A stretch of DNA of 64,000 bases from Nocardia sp. NBC_01503 (GCF_036327755.1 NZ_CP109596.1:2790001-2854000); one strand, 5' to 3'; positions 17,401 through 24,675 are shown, numbered from the stretch's first letter. The notes: generated by a model from the letters alone, not told the origin. Made by a program: numbers and translations.

Positions 17401-18914
17401 TCGGATGCGTTGTGCGCCAGCCAATCCGCAGTCTGTTGCCAGTATCCGGGCACCTGGTCATAGGACCCGCGCGGTGCGAGTTTGCCGGTCCACGCCAGTG
17501 CGGTGGACAGTGCCAGCGCGGTCAGGATCAGCGCGCCGACGGCCACCATCTTGTCGCGCTCGGGATATGCGAAGGCCCTGCGCCACAACGGCATCGGAAC
17601 GGACGCGGGCAGCGGCACCCGGCTCAGCAGATGTGCGAGCCCGAGCACGAGCGGCAACCGGATGAGCGGTTCGAGCTTGTGCACATTGCGCAGCGGTGCG
17701 CCCCCGGAGTCCAGGAAGGTCCGCACCTGCTCCGCGAATGGCCCGCCGAGTTCACCCGCGTAACCGGCGCAGATTCCGACCAGGCCGACGCAGAGGATCA
17801 GGACGAACCGCCCCCGTCCCGGCATGGACCGCATCGCCAGACCCGCGATACCCGCGGCCGCGAGCATGCCGGTCGCCAGGACGGCGGCGGGCTGGGTGAC
17901 CAGGACCGCGCCCGCGATCCGCTCGGGTGAGACGAATGGCGTCCAACTGTCCGTGCCGCGCAATACCTCGCCCAGCGAAGCCCACTGTGTGGTCACCCCG
18001 GACGATTCGATGAAGTCCAGGAACGGCGGACTCACCTTGCCCAGCAACAGCAGGGGCACCACCCACCAGAAGGTGGCCAGCACCAGCATCGGAATCCAGG
18101 CCCGGGTGAATCGCCACCACGCCTTGTTCGGCCGATACGACAGCCACCACAGCGCGGCGGGCAGGAATGCGGCCGCGGTGGCGACCGCGTTCACAGAACC
18201 CATGAGCGCCAACGCCATTGCGCTTCCGGCGGGGGTGGCCGCCCCACGCCGAGCCCCCTTGCCATTGGGAGCGAACCAGTTCGCCACGCGGCTGCGCTCG
18301 GTCGCGACCGATTCGGCGGCGTGCGAGTCGGCCGCGTCCGTCCCGCGCAGCGCCACCCCGAGCGCGGCGGGCGCGAGCAGTACCCACGGCGCGAGCATCA
18401 TGGGCAGCGTCTCGGACGAGATCGAGCCGAGGGTGGTGAGTACGCGCGGGGAGAGTGCGAAGGCGACCGCCGCGATGATCCGGGATCCGCGACTGCCTAT
18501 GCCGAGCGTTTCACAGAGCCGGATGATCCCCCAGAATCCGGCGAGCAGCAGTAGCGCCCACCAGATGCGCTGGGTGACCCAGGCGGGCAGGCCGAGAATG
18601 TGACCGAGCGAGAAGAAGGCCCCGTGCGGGAAGAAGTATCCGTACGCCTGGTTCTGCACCTGCCCCATCGGGGCCTGACTGCTCCACAGGTGGCTGGCGC
18701 GCTCGAGGAAGCCGAGCGGATTCTGCGCCAGATCGTATTTGGTGTCCGCGACGGTGCGGCCCGGTGCCTGCAAAAAGGTCAGCAGGAAGGCGGCGAGCAC
18801 ACTGCCGAGCAGCCAGCGGCGGCCCAGCGGTGCGGTATTCGGCGACCGGTCTCCGATCGAGCCGGTCGCGGCGGTGGTATCGGAGGTCAGCCGGTCAGCG
18901 CGCGCCGTACTCAA
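14457..18914 (-). CDS. aftD: Alpha-(1->3)-arabinofuranosyltransferase AftD
   Basis: A giant (1485-residue) GT-C glycosyltransferase that adds arabinofuranose from decaprenyl-phospho-arabinose in arabinogalactan/lipoarabinomannan assembly, outside the membrane. About eleven helices fill residues ~30-480, with the GT-C acidic region early (DTKYDLAQNPLGFLERASHLW). A long extracytoplasmic part with galactose-binding-like beta domains follows (e.g. DGDPSTAWISNGIEHARGQW and DGDPRTSWTAPE). A C-terminal membrane bundle ends RFLPRDRQLPL onward. Size and architecture match Rv0236c. The annotated start is TTG 18914, overlapping the DUF2613 gene by 20 bp, which implies translational coupling; the exact start is uncertain. 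The acyltransferase gene abuts its 3' end. Confidence 0.93.
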   Translation of the reverse strand: MSTARADRLTSDTTAATGSIGDRSPNTAPLGRRWLLGSVLAAFLLTFLQAPGRTVADTKYDLAQNPLGFLERASHLWSSQAPMGQVQNQAYGYFFPHGAFFSLGHILGLPAWVTQRIWWALLLLAGFWGIIRLCETLGIGSRGSRIIAAVAFALSPRVLTTLGSISSETLPMMLAPWVLLAPAALGVALRGTDAADSHAAESVATERSRVANWFAPNGKGARRGAATPAGSAMALALMGSVNAVATAAAFLPAALWWLSYRPNKAWWRFTRAWIPMLVLATFWWVVPLLLLGKVSPPFLDFIESSGVTTQWASLGEVLRGTDSWTPFVSPERIAGAVLVTQPAAVLATGMLAAAGIAGLAMRSMPGRGRFVLILCVGLVGICAGYAGELGGPFAEQVRTFLDSGGAPLRNVHKLEPLIRLPLVLGLAHLLSRVPLPASVPMPLWRRAFAYPERDKMVAVGALILTALALSTALAWTGKLAPRGSYDQVPGYWQQTADWLAHNASDTRALVVPGAPFGSQTWGLTRDEPLQALASTPWAVRDSVPLNPPGAIRAMDSVQRLIADGRPSAGLAAALIDQGIGILVLRNDLDPETSRSTRPMLAHQAIEGSPGLTKVAQFGDPIATGHVEGLVADEDLRPDYPAIEIYRVDTRPPGTPTGSGTIAPGADAAARDSSGTPVELRSGVGAPGSFPGSYTLPLDSLPVVQGGPEAIERLRRNPATPGGPALLAADAVQAGLPPQAVTITDTPMDRETDFGRVDNHNSALRGPADARRTHNLVPDYPVPGTPLVRGEWSGATITASSSAADATQLGGAAPASSTAAVVDGDPSTAWISNGIEHARGQWLRLDLDKPVTSAVLRLTTSAAAIGSPVKWVEVKTSKGTVSARITEPGAPVSIALLPGKTDWIQITAASTENGSAGGQFGISELSIEDYSDRDNPVPVDIRHRTVLPPTPVGAQVRGWQLGQEFPGRSACFDSPDRVRCSKALALSAEEPGLFERTLQVPEPVTVTPDLMVRTRPGPALEALLTERDRPAARGQADVADPRGSALAATDGDPRTSWTAPETTVREQTGGKPTLTLELPEPTLVTGLEITPALGDLPAHPTSVSVNLGDGPQVREVDPASGVPSRIELHPYLTDRIELSIQTWDAVLDRTALGFAQEQPAGLAEVSVLGPDYPTSAAPDRPIAIDCAHGPTLAAAGRTLHTTVIGTAAELRSGAPIPARVCTADEYAEAARNNSENSTVPADDAVDFDLPTGSIDVTVAPTDLFTVDELRLNRTLPVPDSGAAPIANPPGVRAPTGTRLLILPLSTNVGWQATTADGHELKPVVIDGWQQAWLLPPGTKGPISVEFPADRWYRYAIFGGLLLLIPLAVLAFRGARTPMRDAGPAPRTWRSRAVGAIGLAAAAGLIAGPTGIVLTALGLIAMRFLPRDRQLPLVAIATVGTAISAAALSTGPWRSPEGYMGASLWVQFPALMAIVALGLSALPNRRR

Positions 18915-19065
18915 CGTTATTGAGCAGCGACGAGCCGGCGTCGCCGCTCCGGTCGATGTCGGGGCGCTTGTCCTGCGAGGCCGCCATCGTGATCACCAGG
19001 ACTGCGGCCAGCCCGACCAAGGCTCCGCCGGCAGCGCTCGCTACACCAGGAACGGCAAACTTCAT
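18895..19065 (-). CDS. DUF2613-family small membrane/secreted protein (Rv0236A-like)
   Basis: 56 residues from ATG 19065 (MKFAVPGVASAAGG), preceded by GGGAGTC. A longer reading frame upstream has no ribosome-binding site. One hydrophobic helix (GALVGLAAVLVITMAA) is followed by a short polar tail ending NNVEYGAR. In mycobacteria a tiny protein of this family sits immediately before aftD; here the stop codon lies inside the aftD start, so both are made from one message. A role as a small partner of AftD is plausible but unproven. The 5' region holds a hairpin repeat (19125-19255). Confidence 0.82.
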   Translation of the reverse strand: MKFAVPGVASAAGGALVGLAAVLVITMAASQDKRPDIDRSGDAGSSLLNNVEYGAR

Positions 19066-19124
19066 CGCGGACTCCCATACATCGACGCATGCGTACAACT
19101 CGAGCAAACCTACCGTATCTATTT

Positions 19125-19255
19125 GCCCTCCGCTTCGCTCCGGGCGGGGGCTGCGGCCCTGGAGTCTCGGTTCTTCCCTCGCTCCGCTCCCCCGCTCCGC
19201 TCCCCCGCTTCGCTCCTCCGCTCCACTCAGTCCAGAACCGAGACGGCCGCAGCCC
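19125..19255. repeat. Covarying hairpin repeat, copy 1
   Basis: Left arm GGGCTGCGGCC (19148-19158), a 5-base bulge, then GTCTCGGTTCT (19164-19174). Right arm AGAACCGAGAC (19234-19244) directly followed by GGCCGCAGCCC (19245-19255). The loop is full of CCGCT(T/C)CGCT repeats. Related copies at 60732-60860 and 62347-62437 share the order TTTGCCTCCGCTTCGCT, arm, loop, arm. It lies 60 bp before the start of the minus-strand DUF2613 gene. Confidence 0.85.
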
Positions 19256-19386
19256 TTGGCGTGTTTGTTTTCGGGGTTGTTCGGGCGCGGGGGGTTGTGG
19301 GCTGGTGGGGAGGGTGCGCAGTTTGGCGGTGGTTTCGCTCAGTTCGGAAGTGAGATGGCGGCGGTTTTTGGCGTGTTTGTTTTTCG

Positions 19387-19396
19387 GGGTTATTCG
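19387..19396. repeat. Target-site duplication, left copy
   Basis: GGGTTATTCG is repeated exactly at 20912-20921 on the far side of the IS element. Ten base pairs is within the range made by IS4-family transposases. Confidence 0.93.
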
Positions 19397-19462
19397 CAAT
19401 GCCGCGCAGTTAGCGGTTGGGGATGCCTGTCAAGCGAGTGTCGTTGCGGGACTTGACATGTT

Positions 19463-20878
19463 GTGAAACGAGACAGCGGAACTACTGGTAGAGAGGTTTT
19501 GTCCTCCAAGACAAACCGTCCACCGGGAGTTCCGCTGTCTGTTCAGTCTGTCATCAAACATGTGTCGGTGGTAGCGGCGGGGGTGTTCGCGCCGGGTCAT
19601 CTGGGGGAGTTGACCCAGATCGTGCCATTCGAAATGGTCGACGCCGCAGTGGAATCGGGGCGAGCGAGACAGAGGCGGGTGCGGGATCTACCCTCGCGGG
19701 TGGTGGTGTATCTGCTGTTGGCCGGGGCGTTGTTCACCGAGCTCGGCTACACCCAGGTATGGGCCCGGATGGTCGCGGGCCTGGACGAAATCCTCGTGGC
19801 CCGCCCCGGTTCCTCGGCCTTGGCCCAGGCCCGCCGCCGAGTCGGTGCCGCACCGTTGCGGGAGTTGTTCGGGCTGCTCGCCGGTCCCGCTGCCGGCGCG
19901 GCCCGATGGCGCGGCCTGTTGGTCTGTGCGGTCGACGGCACCACCATGTTCGTGTCCGACTCCGCCGCCAACGCGGGTACCTTCGCCCGTCAGGGCGGCG
20001 GCAACGGCGACTCGGGGTATCCGATGCTGCGACTGCTCGCGGTGGTGGCGTGTGGCACCCGCACCGTCATCGACGTCGTGTTCGGCACCTCGGGTGTCTC
20101 CGAGATCGCCTATGCCCCAAAGCTTTTCCGATGCCTGCACGAGGGGATGTTGTTGCTGGCGGACCGCAACTTCGCCAGCGCCGCGCTGATCGGACAGATC
20201 GCGCAAACCAAAGCCGACCTGCTGATCCGTGACAAGACCAACCGTGTGATGCCGTTGATCGAGCGGCTGCCCGACGGGTCGTGGCTCGCGGTGAAGGGTC
20301 CGGTAGTTCTGCGGGTAATCGACGCCGACATCGCGCTCACCCCGAAAGGCGGACCACCCCGCCGCGAACGCTACCGGTTGCTCACCACCTTGACCGACCA
20401 TCACCGCTACCCGGCGATGGAGCTGGTGCGGCTCTATCACCAGCGCTGGGAGATCGAAACCACCTACGCGGAACTGAAATCGACCATGCTCGGCGGCCGG
20501 GTACTGCGCGCCCGCACACCCGCCGGGATCGACCAGGAGGTCTATGCCCTGCTGAGCACTTACCAAGCGCTGCGCATCGCCATCGCCGACGCCACACACC
20601 CGCAGGCCATACCCCTGCAAGCCAGCTTCTCCATTGCACTCAATACCGCCCGCGACCAGGTCGTGGCTGCCGCCGCGGTCATCGCCGACACCGCCGTCGA
20701 CCTGGTCGGACGGATCGGCCGCACGGTCTTGGCCGACCTCCTGCCCGCACGCCGACCACGCCAAAGCCCCCGCGTCGTCAAGCGAGCGATCTCCAAACAC
20801 CGCGCCAAAGGCGCCATCGACCGCACCAATTATCCCACCGTCACCATCACCATCAACCTGCGAAAACACCCGAGTTGA
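19463..20878 (+). CDS. IS4-family DDE transposase
   Basis: 471 residues with an RNase H-like catalytic core. The first Asp is in LVCAVDGTTMF, the second in LLLADRNFASA, and the glutamate in the IS4 signature YHQRWEIETTYAELK, which fits Y-(2)-R-(3)-E-(6)-K exactly. The C-terminus is basic (LPARRPRQSPRVVKRAISKHR), typical of DNA-binding tails. The reading frame is uninterrupted. The start is uncertain: ATG 19463 gives the full frame, but TTG 19499 behind GAGAGG is also possible. The first 80 bases contain a strong inverted repeat that could limit translation from outside transcripts. Confidence 0.93.
   Translation: MKRDSGTTGREVLSSKTNRPPGVPLSVQSVIKHVSVVAAGVFAPGHLGELTQIVPFEMVDAAVESGRARQRRVRDLPSRVVVYLLLAGALFTELGYTQVWARMVAGLDEILVARPGSSALAQARRRVGAAPLRELFGLLAGPAAGAARWRGLLVCAVDGTTMFVSDSAANAGTFARQGGGNGDSGYPMLRLLAVVACGTRTVIDVVFGTSGVSEIAYAPKLFRCLHEGMLLLADRNFASAALIGQIAQTKADLLIRDKTNRVMPLIERLPDGSWLAVKGPVVLRVIDADIALTPKGGPPRRERYRLLTTLTDHHRYPAMELVRLYHQRWEIETTYAELKSTMLGGRVLRARTPAGIDQEVYALLSTYQALRIAIADATHPQAIPLQASFSIALNTARDQVVAAAAVIADTAVDLVGRIGRTVLADLLPARRPRQSPRVVKRAISKHRAKGAIDRTNYPTVTITINLRKHPS
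19471..19540 (+). promoter_or_regulatory. Inverted repeat in the transposase leader
   Basis: AGACAGCGGAACT (19471-19483) pairs perfectly with 19528-19540, and inside it TTTGTC (19498-19503) pairs with GACAAA (19510-19515). The resulting RNA fold would sequester the start region of the transposase, a known way for IS elements to damp expression from read-through transcripts. Whether it acts so here is inferred. Confidence 0.6.
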
Positions 20879-20911
20879 CCGCAGACAGGTCGGCCTAACT
20901 GCGCGGCATTG

Positions 20912-20921
20912 GGGTTATTCG
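20912..20921. repeat. Target-site duplication, right copy (contains the entC stop codon)
   Basis: Second exact copy of GGGTTATTCG. The TTA within it is the TAA stop codon of the minus-strand isochorismate synthase gene, so the duplication preserved the end of that gene. Confidence 0.93.
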
Positions 20922-22006
20922 GGCACGGTGCATTGCAGGCTGCCGAGGAAAGTGCGCAGTTTGGCGGTGGTTTCGACCAGTTCGGTCTGTGGATCGGAGG
21001 CCGCGACGATGCCGCCGCCGCCGAAGGCGCGCAGTGAGCGGCCGTCGGCGGAGAGTTCGGCGCATCGGATGGCGACCACCCATTCGCCGTCACCGTGGGC
21101 ATCGCACCAGCCGACCGCGCCGCTGTAGAAACCGCGGTCGCCTTCCAGATCGCAGATGGCGTCCAGTGCCAGGGTGGTCGGGGTGCCGCAGATGGCGGGT
21201 GTCGGGTGCAGTAGTACGGCCAGATCGAGGGCGGTCATGGCGGGGTCACGCAGTTCGGCGGTGATGGGTGTGGCCAGATGCCAGACCTCGGGGGTGTGCA
21301 GCAGTTCGGGGCCGTCCGGAATAGTGAGCTCACTGCAGACGGGTGTGAGCTGCTCGCGAATCCACTCCACGACATAGGCGTGTTCTTCGCGATTCTTACT
21401 GCTGGACAGCAGTTCCCGCGCCTGCGCCGCATCGGCGTCCGGATCCGCGAGCCGGGGGAGGGTTCCGGCGAGCGGGCGCAGGGTGACCTTGCGCCCGTGC
21501 CGGGCGACCAGGACTTCGGGTGTCGCGCCCAGCAGGGTCTCCCCGGGCCGCCCGGCGGGGGTGAGGTCGACGGCGTACACATTGGCGCGCGGATGCCGGG
21601 TGACCAGGTGCGCGGCCACCACCTCCGGTTCCAAGGGCGTTTCGGCTTCGGCGAGGAGTGAGCGCGCCGCCACCACTTTGCGCAGCGGCTGCTCGGGATC
21701 GGAGAGTTGTTCGACCAGTTTCGTCACCCGCGCCACATGCTCTGCGGCACTGGGCATTTCGGAGACGACTCGCACTCGCGGCAGTTCGGGCAGGGCGGCG
21801 GGTCGCCACGGTCCGGCGGTGCGCAGGGCCCGTTCGGGTGCGCAGAGGGCGGCCGGTCGGCGCGGATCGAACGGCAGTGCCCCGACGATCAGGTCGGTGT
21901 CCCCGGCGCGCAGCGCCGACAATGCGGCGGCGGCCGCATCGAAGGCGATACGGGTGCCGGTGGTGCGCACCACGCCATTGGGTGTCGCGAGCAGAAATCC
22001 GTCCAT
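20915..22006 (-). CDS. entC: Isochorismate synthase
   Basis: Converts chorismate to isochorismate for menaquinone or siderophore/salicylate synthesis. 363 residues, the usual length of the chorismate-binding domain. Motifs: VTLRPLAGTLPR, SSSKNREEHAYVVEWIR, LLHPTPAICGTP, LEGDRGFYSGAVGWCD and RAFGGGGIVAASDPQ, the last two carrying the metal- and chorismate-binding acidic residues. Sequence alone does not separate the EntC, MenF and salicylate-synthase types. ATG start at 22006. An IS element is inserted at the stop codon, but the duplication keeps the reading frame and stop unchanged; only the downstream transcript end is altered. Confidence 0.92.
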   Translation of the reverse strand: MDGFLLATPNGVVRTTGTRIAFDAAAAALSALRAGDTDLIVGALPFDPRRPAALCAPERALRTAGPWRPAALPELPRVRVVSEMPSAAEHVARVTKLVEQLSDPEQPLRKVVAARSLLAEAETPLEPEVVAAHLVTRHPRANVYAVDLTPAGRPGETLLGATPEVLVARHGRKVTLRPLAGTLPRLADPDADAAQARELLSSSKNREEHAYVVEWIREQLTPVCSELTIPDGPELLHTPEVWHLATPITAELRDPAMTALDLAVLLHPTPAICGTPTTLALDAICDLEGDRGFYSGAVGWCDAHGDGEWVVAIRCAELSADGRSLRAFGGGGIVAASDPQTELVETTAKLRTFLGSLQCTVPE

Positions 22007-22160
22007 GGTCTCCCGACCATAGTCCGCGATCCGGGTGTCGAAATCGGTAGAGCGACCGATATCTCTGTCGCACCGATCACATCCGCGCCGAGGGCGCTCC
22101 GGAGCCGGTGTGGCGCTGCGATTTCCATCGCATCAGCGCAGCTCGGCGGGGTGCTGGCGG

Positions 22161-22646
22161 TCAGTGCTTCGGGGCGGGCTCACGTCCGGGCGGCACCATC
22201 AGCACCGGGCGATGGCAGTGTTTGAGTACCGCGTCCGCGACGCTGGAGTGCATCAGCGCGCGAATTCCGGTGGCGCCGCGGGTGCCCGCCACAATGATGT
22301 CCACATCCAGCTCGTCGGCCACCTCGACAATGGCGTTCCAGATGGTGGTGGTGCATTCGACGGTGCGCGCCTCGGCATTGAGCCCGGCGAGCTTGGCCAG
22401 TCGTACGCCCTCGGAGTTGATGGTTTTCGCGTCGACGTACGCGATGTCCTCGATCTCGTCGTCGGGCGTCCACTCCGGCTGCATGACTCCCGAGAGTCCG
22501 GAGAGTCGAGCGGCCTGGCGCGCCATGGGTTCCCAGGCGGTGAGGACCACGGCTCTGTTCGCGGCCAGGAACCGTCCGGCGTATTCGACGGCGCGGCGCG
22601 CATTCTCGGACCCGTCGTACGCGATGAGCATCAAATCGCACGGCAT
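22161..22646 (-). CDS. Universal stress protein (UspA family)
   Basis: 161 residues from ATG 22646, chosen because a perfect AGGAGG lies just upstream. It starts MPCDLMLIAYDGSENARRAV and has the ATP-type nucleotide loop GTRGATGIRALMHSSVADAVLKH (quoted in part: GTRGATGIRALMHSS), which fits G-2x-G-9x-G(S/T). A cytoplasmic nucleotide-binding stress protein; the specific role is unknown. The 5' ends of this gene and the plus-strand unknown gene at 22900 are divergent, separated by 253 bp containing short dyads. Confidence 0.92.
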   Translation of the reverse strand: MPCDLMLIAYDGSENARRAVEYAGRFLAANRAVVLTAWEPMARQAARLSGLSGVMQPEWTPDDEIEDIAYVDAKTINSEGVRLAKLAGLNAEARTVECTTTIWNAIVEVADELDVDIIVAGTRGATGIRALMHSSVADAVLKHCHRPVLMVPPGREPAPKH

Positions 22647-22899
22647 GACGAACCTCCTGATGGGAACGCATGTCTCTACCGTGAGATTACCCCGGGAAGT
22701 GTGGTGTAAGCGGACTTGCCGACGCCTGTCCGTCGCGGGTTGTCCACAGTTTGCGAACGATTCACCCAAATCAGTGGTGGGATACGCGGCTCCGGTTTTC
22801 ACTGACATGTGTCGGTTTCCACCGACGTGTCGGCATCGATTCATATGCCGGCTCCCGACATCGTCGTCATTGCAGCAGAGCCCGGACGAGGGGTGGATT
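22647..22899. promoter_or_regulatory. Divergent promoter region with repeated GTGTCGG dyads
   Basis: Between 22798 and 22836 the sequence contains TGACATGTGTCGG followed by CACCGACGTGTCGG; CCGACGTGTCGG is a 12-bp imperfect palindrome. These spaced half-sites look like an operator for one or both divergent genes. No gene is present. Confidence 0.4.
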
Positions 22900-23346
22900 G
22901 TGCGGTTGGACGAGCTGACTACCCCGCAGGAATGGGCGAGTGTGTACCGCTCCCTGTTCGGCCTGCCGCATGTGCATGTCACCACCCCCGGCTTCGTGGT
23001 GCTACCCCTGGTCGACACCATTGCCGCCTTGAATACCCCGGAACCGTTGGGCGCGTTGATACTCGGCGAACTGACGGTACGCGGTGTGCCCGGCCCCGTG
23101 CTGGTGCGCGAACGCCCGCCGCGGCGTACATTCCTGGCGATGTTCGACGGGTATCCCTCCGACGAATGCCTCGAACGCTTGGAGCGCAACAGCGTGGACA
23201 TCGGCCCGCATCGAAGTAATGTCATCCTGCCCACCGGATTCGGGCGGCACACCCATGAGGGCAGGTGGTGGGCGCGCGCACCGCATCGCGACGAATCGCT
23301 ACCCCTGCTGTCCGAAGTGCTCGACGCCACCATCGCGGTGCTGTGA
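22900..23346 (+). CDS. Protein of unknown function, paralogue of the 48301-48750 gene
   Basis: 148 residues from GTG 22900, which follows GAGGGGTGG. It begins VRLDELTTPQEWASVYRSL. Characteristic positions are FGLPHVHV, GFVVLPLVDT, a middle region ending in R/P-rich ERPPRRTFLAMF, then NVILPTGFGRHTHEG and WW. The same order (WVSFYRHEFGLP, GFVMLPV, VMLPTGLGRWTREG, HWVVPPARD) occurs in the 149-residue product at 48301-48750, so the two form a family. No signal peptide, no membrane helix. Its gene ends 3 bases before the ADP-ribosylglycohydrolase-like gene, so they form an operon. I do not know its activity; a regulatory or binding role is guessed. Confidence 0.7.
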   Translation: MRLDELTTPQEWASVYRSLFGLPHVHVTTPGFVVLPLVDTIAALNTPEPLGALILGELTVRGVPGPVLVRERPPRRTFLAMFDGYPSDECLERLERNSVDIGPHRSNVILPTGFGRHTHEGRWWARAPHRDESLPLLSEVLDATIAVL

Positions 23347-23349
23347 GCC

Positions 23350-24561
23350 GTGTCCTCGATCGAAGCGGCCGTCTTCGGCCATCACGAAGCCGATCCTCGG
23401 GCCCTGCTCTACTACGAATGGTGTCAACGAGGTGAATCCGGTTATGCGGTGGCGGATTTCGCCGAGGACGTGAACGAATTATCGCTGGCGGACCGGCCCA
23501 TGGACGCGGCCTGCTGGCGACTATTGGATCGCGTCGAATCGGCCGCCCGCGTACCGGAGTGGCCGTACTTCGAATGGATCGATACCGGCGGGGATCCGAA
23601 TATCATTGGCGTAGCCCGTGATTCGCCCGCATATCCGACCCCCGCCGACTATTCCCGTGCTGAACTGTACGACCGGATTCACGGCGGCTGGCTGGGCCGA
23701 TGTGCGGGCTGTGCACTCGCCGGACCGCACGATACCGGTGTAATCGGTTGTCCCCGTGACGAAAACCTGGACTACACCATTCTGGGTCTGCATCTGCTGG
23801 AGCAGTACGGTACCCATTTCATCGCCGATGATGTCGCCGCCCTCTGGTTGGAGCGCCTGCCCTTCCTGCGCACCTCCACCGCCGAGCGGGTCGCCTATCG
23901 CAATCTCATCGACGGATTCCTGCCACCGGATACCGCCAGTTACCGAAATCCCTACCGGGAGTGGCGCGGTGCGCTGGTCCGCGCGGATATCTACGGCTAC
24001 ACCAATCCGGGTAACCCGGCCCGCGCCGCCGAACTGGCGGCCCGGGACGCCGCTATCTCACACACCGGCAATGGTTTATGGGCGGCGAGATGGGCCGCCG
24101 CATTGGTGGCGGCGGCCTTCACCGCCGAACGTCCACCGGAGGCGCTGGCCCGCGCGCACACCGTGATCCCCGCGAATTCCCGGCTGGCGGTGGCGCTCTC
24201 GGAGGTGGTCGACGATCACGCGCACAATCTGGCCTGGCAGCATGCCGTCACCGGTATCCACACCCGGCATGCGCGGTACAACCGCCTGCACGCCGTCGGC
24301 AATGCCTGCTTGGTCGCCGCCGGCTTACTGTGGGGCGAAGGCGATTTCACCGAGACGGTACAGCTGGTCGTGCGCTCCGGCTGGGATGTGAACACCAATG
24401 CCGCCACCGCCGGATCCATCGCGGGCATCCTCACCGGAGCCGCGCATATCCCCGCCCACTGGACGGACCCCCTGGAGAACACCCTGCACAGCGCGGTGAC
24501 CGGTTACCCGTCGACCCGAATCTCCGACCTGGCCATCAGAACCCACCATCTGCTCCCTTGA
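23350..24561 (+). CDS. ADP-ribosylglycohydrolase-family protein
   Basis: 403 residues. The second part matches the ARH/DraG fold: DRIHGGWLGRCAGCALAGP (about residue 110), the helical DDVAALWLERLP, and near the end GWDVNTNAATAGSIAGILTGA, corresponding to the metal-binding motif usually written GxDTDTxAAxxGxxxG. Here the first Asp-Thr pair is changed to Asp-Val, so metal binding may be altered. Enzymes of this family remove ADP-ribose from proteins or nucleotides. The first ~105 residues are an extra N-terminal domain. GTG start 4 bases after the previous stop, so translationally linked to the unknown 148-residue protein. Activity is not certain. Confidence 0.8.
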   Translation: MSSIEAAVFGHHEADPRALLYYEWCQRGESGYAVADFAEDVNELSLADRPMDAACWRLLDRVESAARVPEWPYFEWIDTGGDPNIIGVARDSPAYPTPADYSRAELYDRIHGGWLGRCAGCALAGPHDTGVIGCPRDENLDYTILGLHLLEQYGTHFIADDVAALWLERLPFLRTSTAERVAYRNLIDGFLPPDTASYRNPYREWRGALVRADIYGYTNPGNPARAAELAARDAAISHTGNGLWAARWAAALVAAAFTAERPPEALARAHTVIPANSRLAVALSEVVDDHAHNLAWQHAVTGIHTRHARYNRLHAVGNACLVAAGLLWGEGDFTETVQLVVRSGWDVNTNAATAGSIAGILTGAAHIPAHWTDPLENTLHSAVTGYPSTRISDLAIRTHHLLP

Positions 24562-24566
24562 CGAAG

Positions 24567-24596
24567 GTGGATTCCGGCCGAAAGCAAGCCGGGATG
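24567..24596. repeat. GTCATCCCGG-type palindromic element, half copy A
   Basis: GTGGATTCCGGCC followed by GAAAGCAAGCCGGGATG matches the right arm of the element found complete at 28975, 35224 and 39171. The left arm is absent. It is just downstream of the ADP-ribosylglycohydrolase-like gene. Confidence 0.7.
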
Positions 24597-24627
24597 CCGG
24601 GGTGGGGCGCGCCCGATCAGACGAAAG

Positions 24628-24659
24628 GCGGTGCCCGGCTCGGATGAGCCGGGCACCGC
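24628..24659. terminator. Bidirectional terminator hairpin
   Basis: GCGGTGCCCGGCTC (24628-24641) pairs perfectly with 24646-24659 around the loop GGAT. It lies between two convergent genes and can serve both, though a strong U tract is absent. Confidence 0.8.
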
Positions 24660-24675
24660 TTCGAACTACCGGTGT

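Larger units (their letters stand above)
19066..19396. other. 331-bp intergenic stretch: hairpin repeat plus decayed copy of the entC 3' end
   Basis: No gene is supported. From 19125 to 19255 lies one copy of the covarying hairpin repeat (see that entry). From 19258 to about 19345 the sequence resembles the downstream flank and 3' end of isochorismate synthase, including 24 identical bases (19314-19337 versus 20952-20975). From 19370 the real entC downstream flank begins and is broken at 19396 by the IS element. The poor GC-skew and short repeats argue for non-coding, decaying DNA. Confidence 0.75.
19397..20911 (+). mobile_element. Complete IS4-family insertion sequence (1515 bp)
   Basis: The element is bounded by perfect 17-bp terminal inverted repeats: CAATGCCGCGCAGTTAG at 19397-19413 and its reverse complement at 20895-20911. 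It is flanked by the 10-bp direct repeat GGGTTATTCG. One transposase gene fills it. Removing the element and one target copy rejoins the 3' end of entC with its downstream flank, so the insertion point is exact. The intact ends, intact reading frame and identical target repeats suggest recent and possibly still active transposition. Confidence 0.95.

Noticed and set aside
18917..19399. Minus-strand frame of 160 codons upstream of DUF2613
   Set aside because: It runs through the hairpin repeat and the decayed entC 3' duplicate; it has no start signal and no conserved content.
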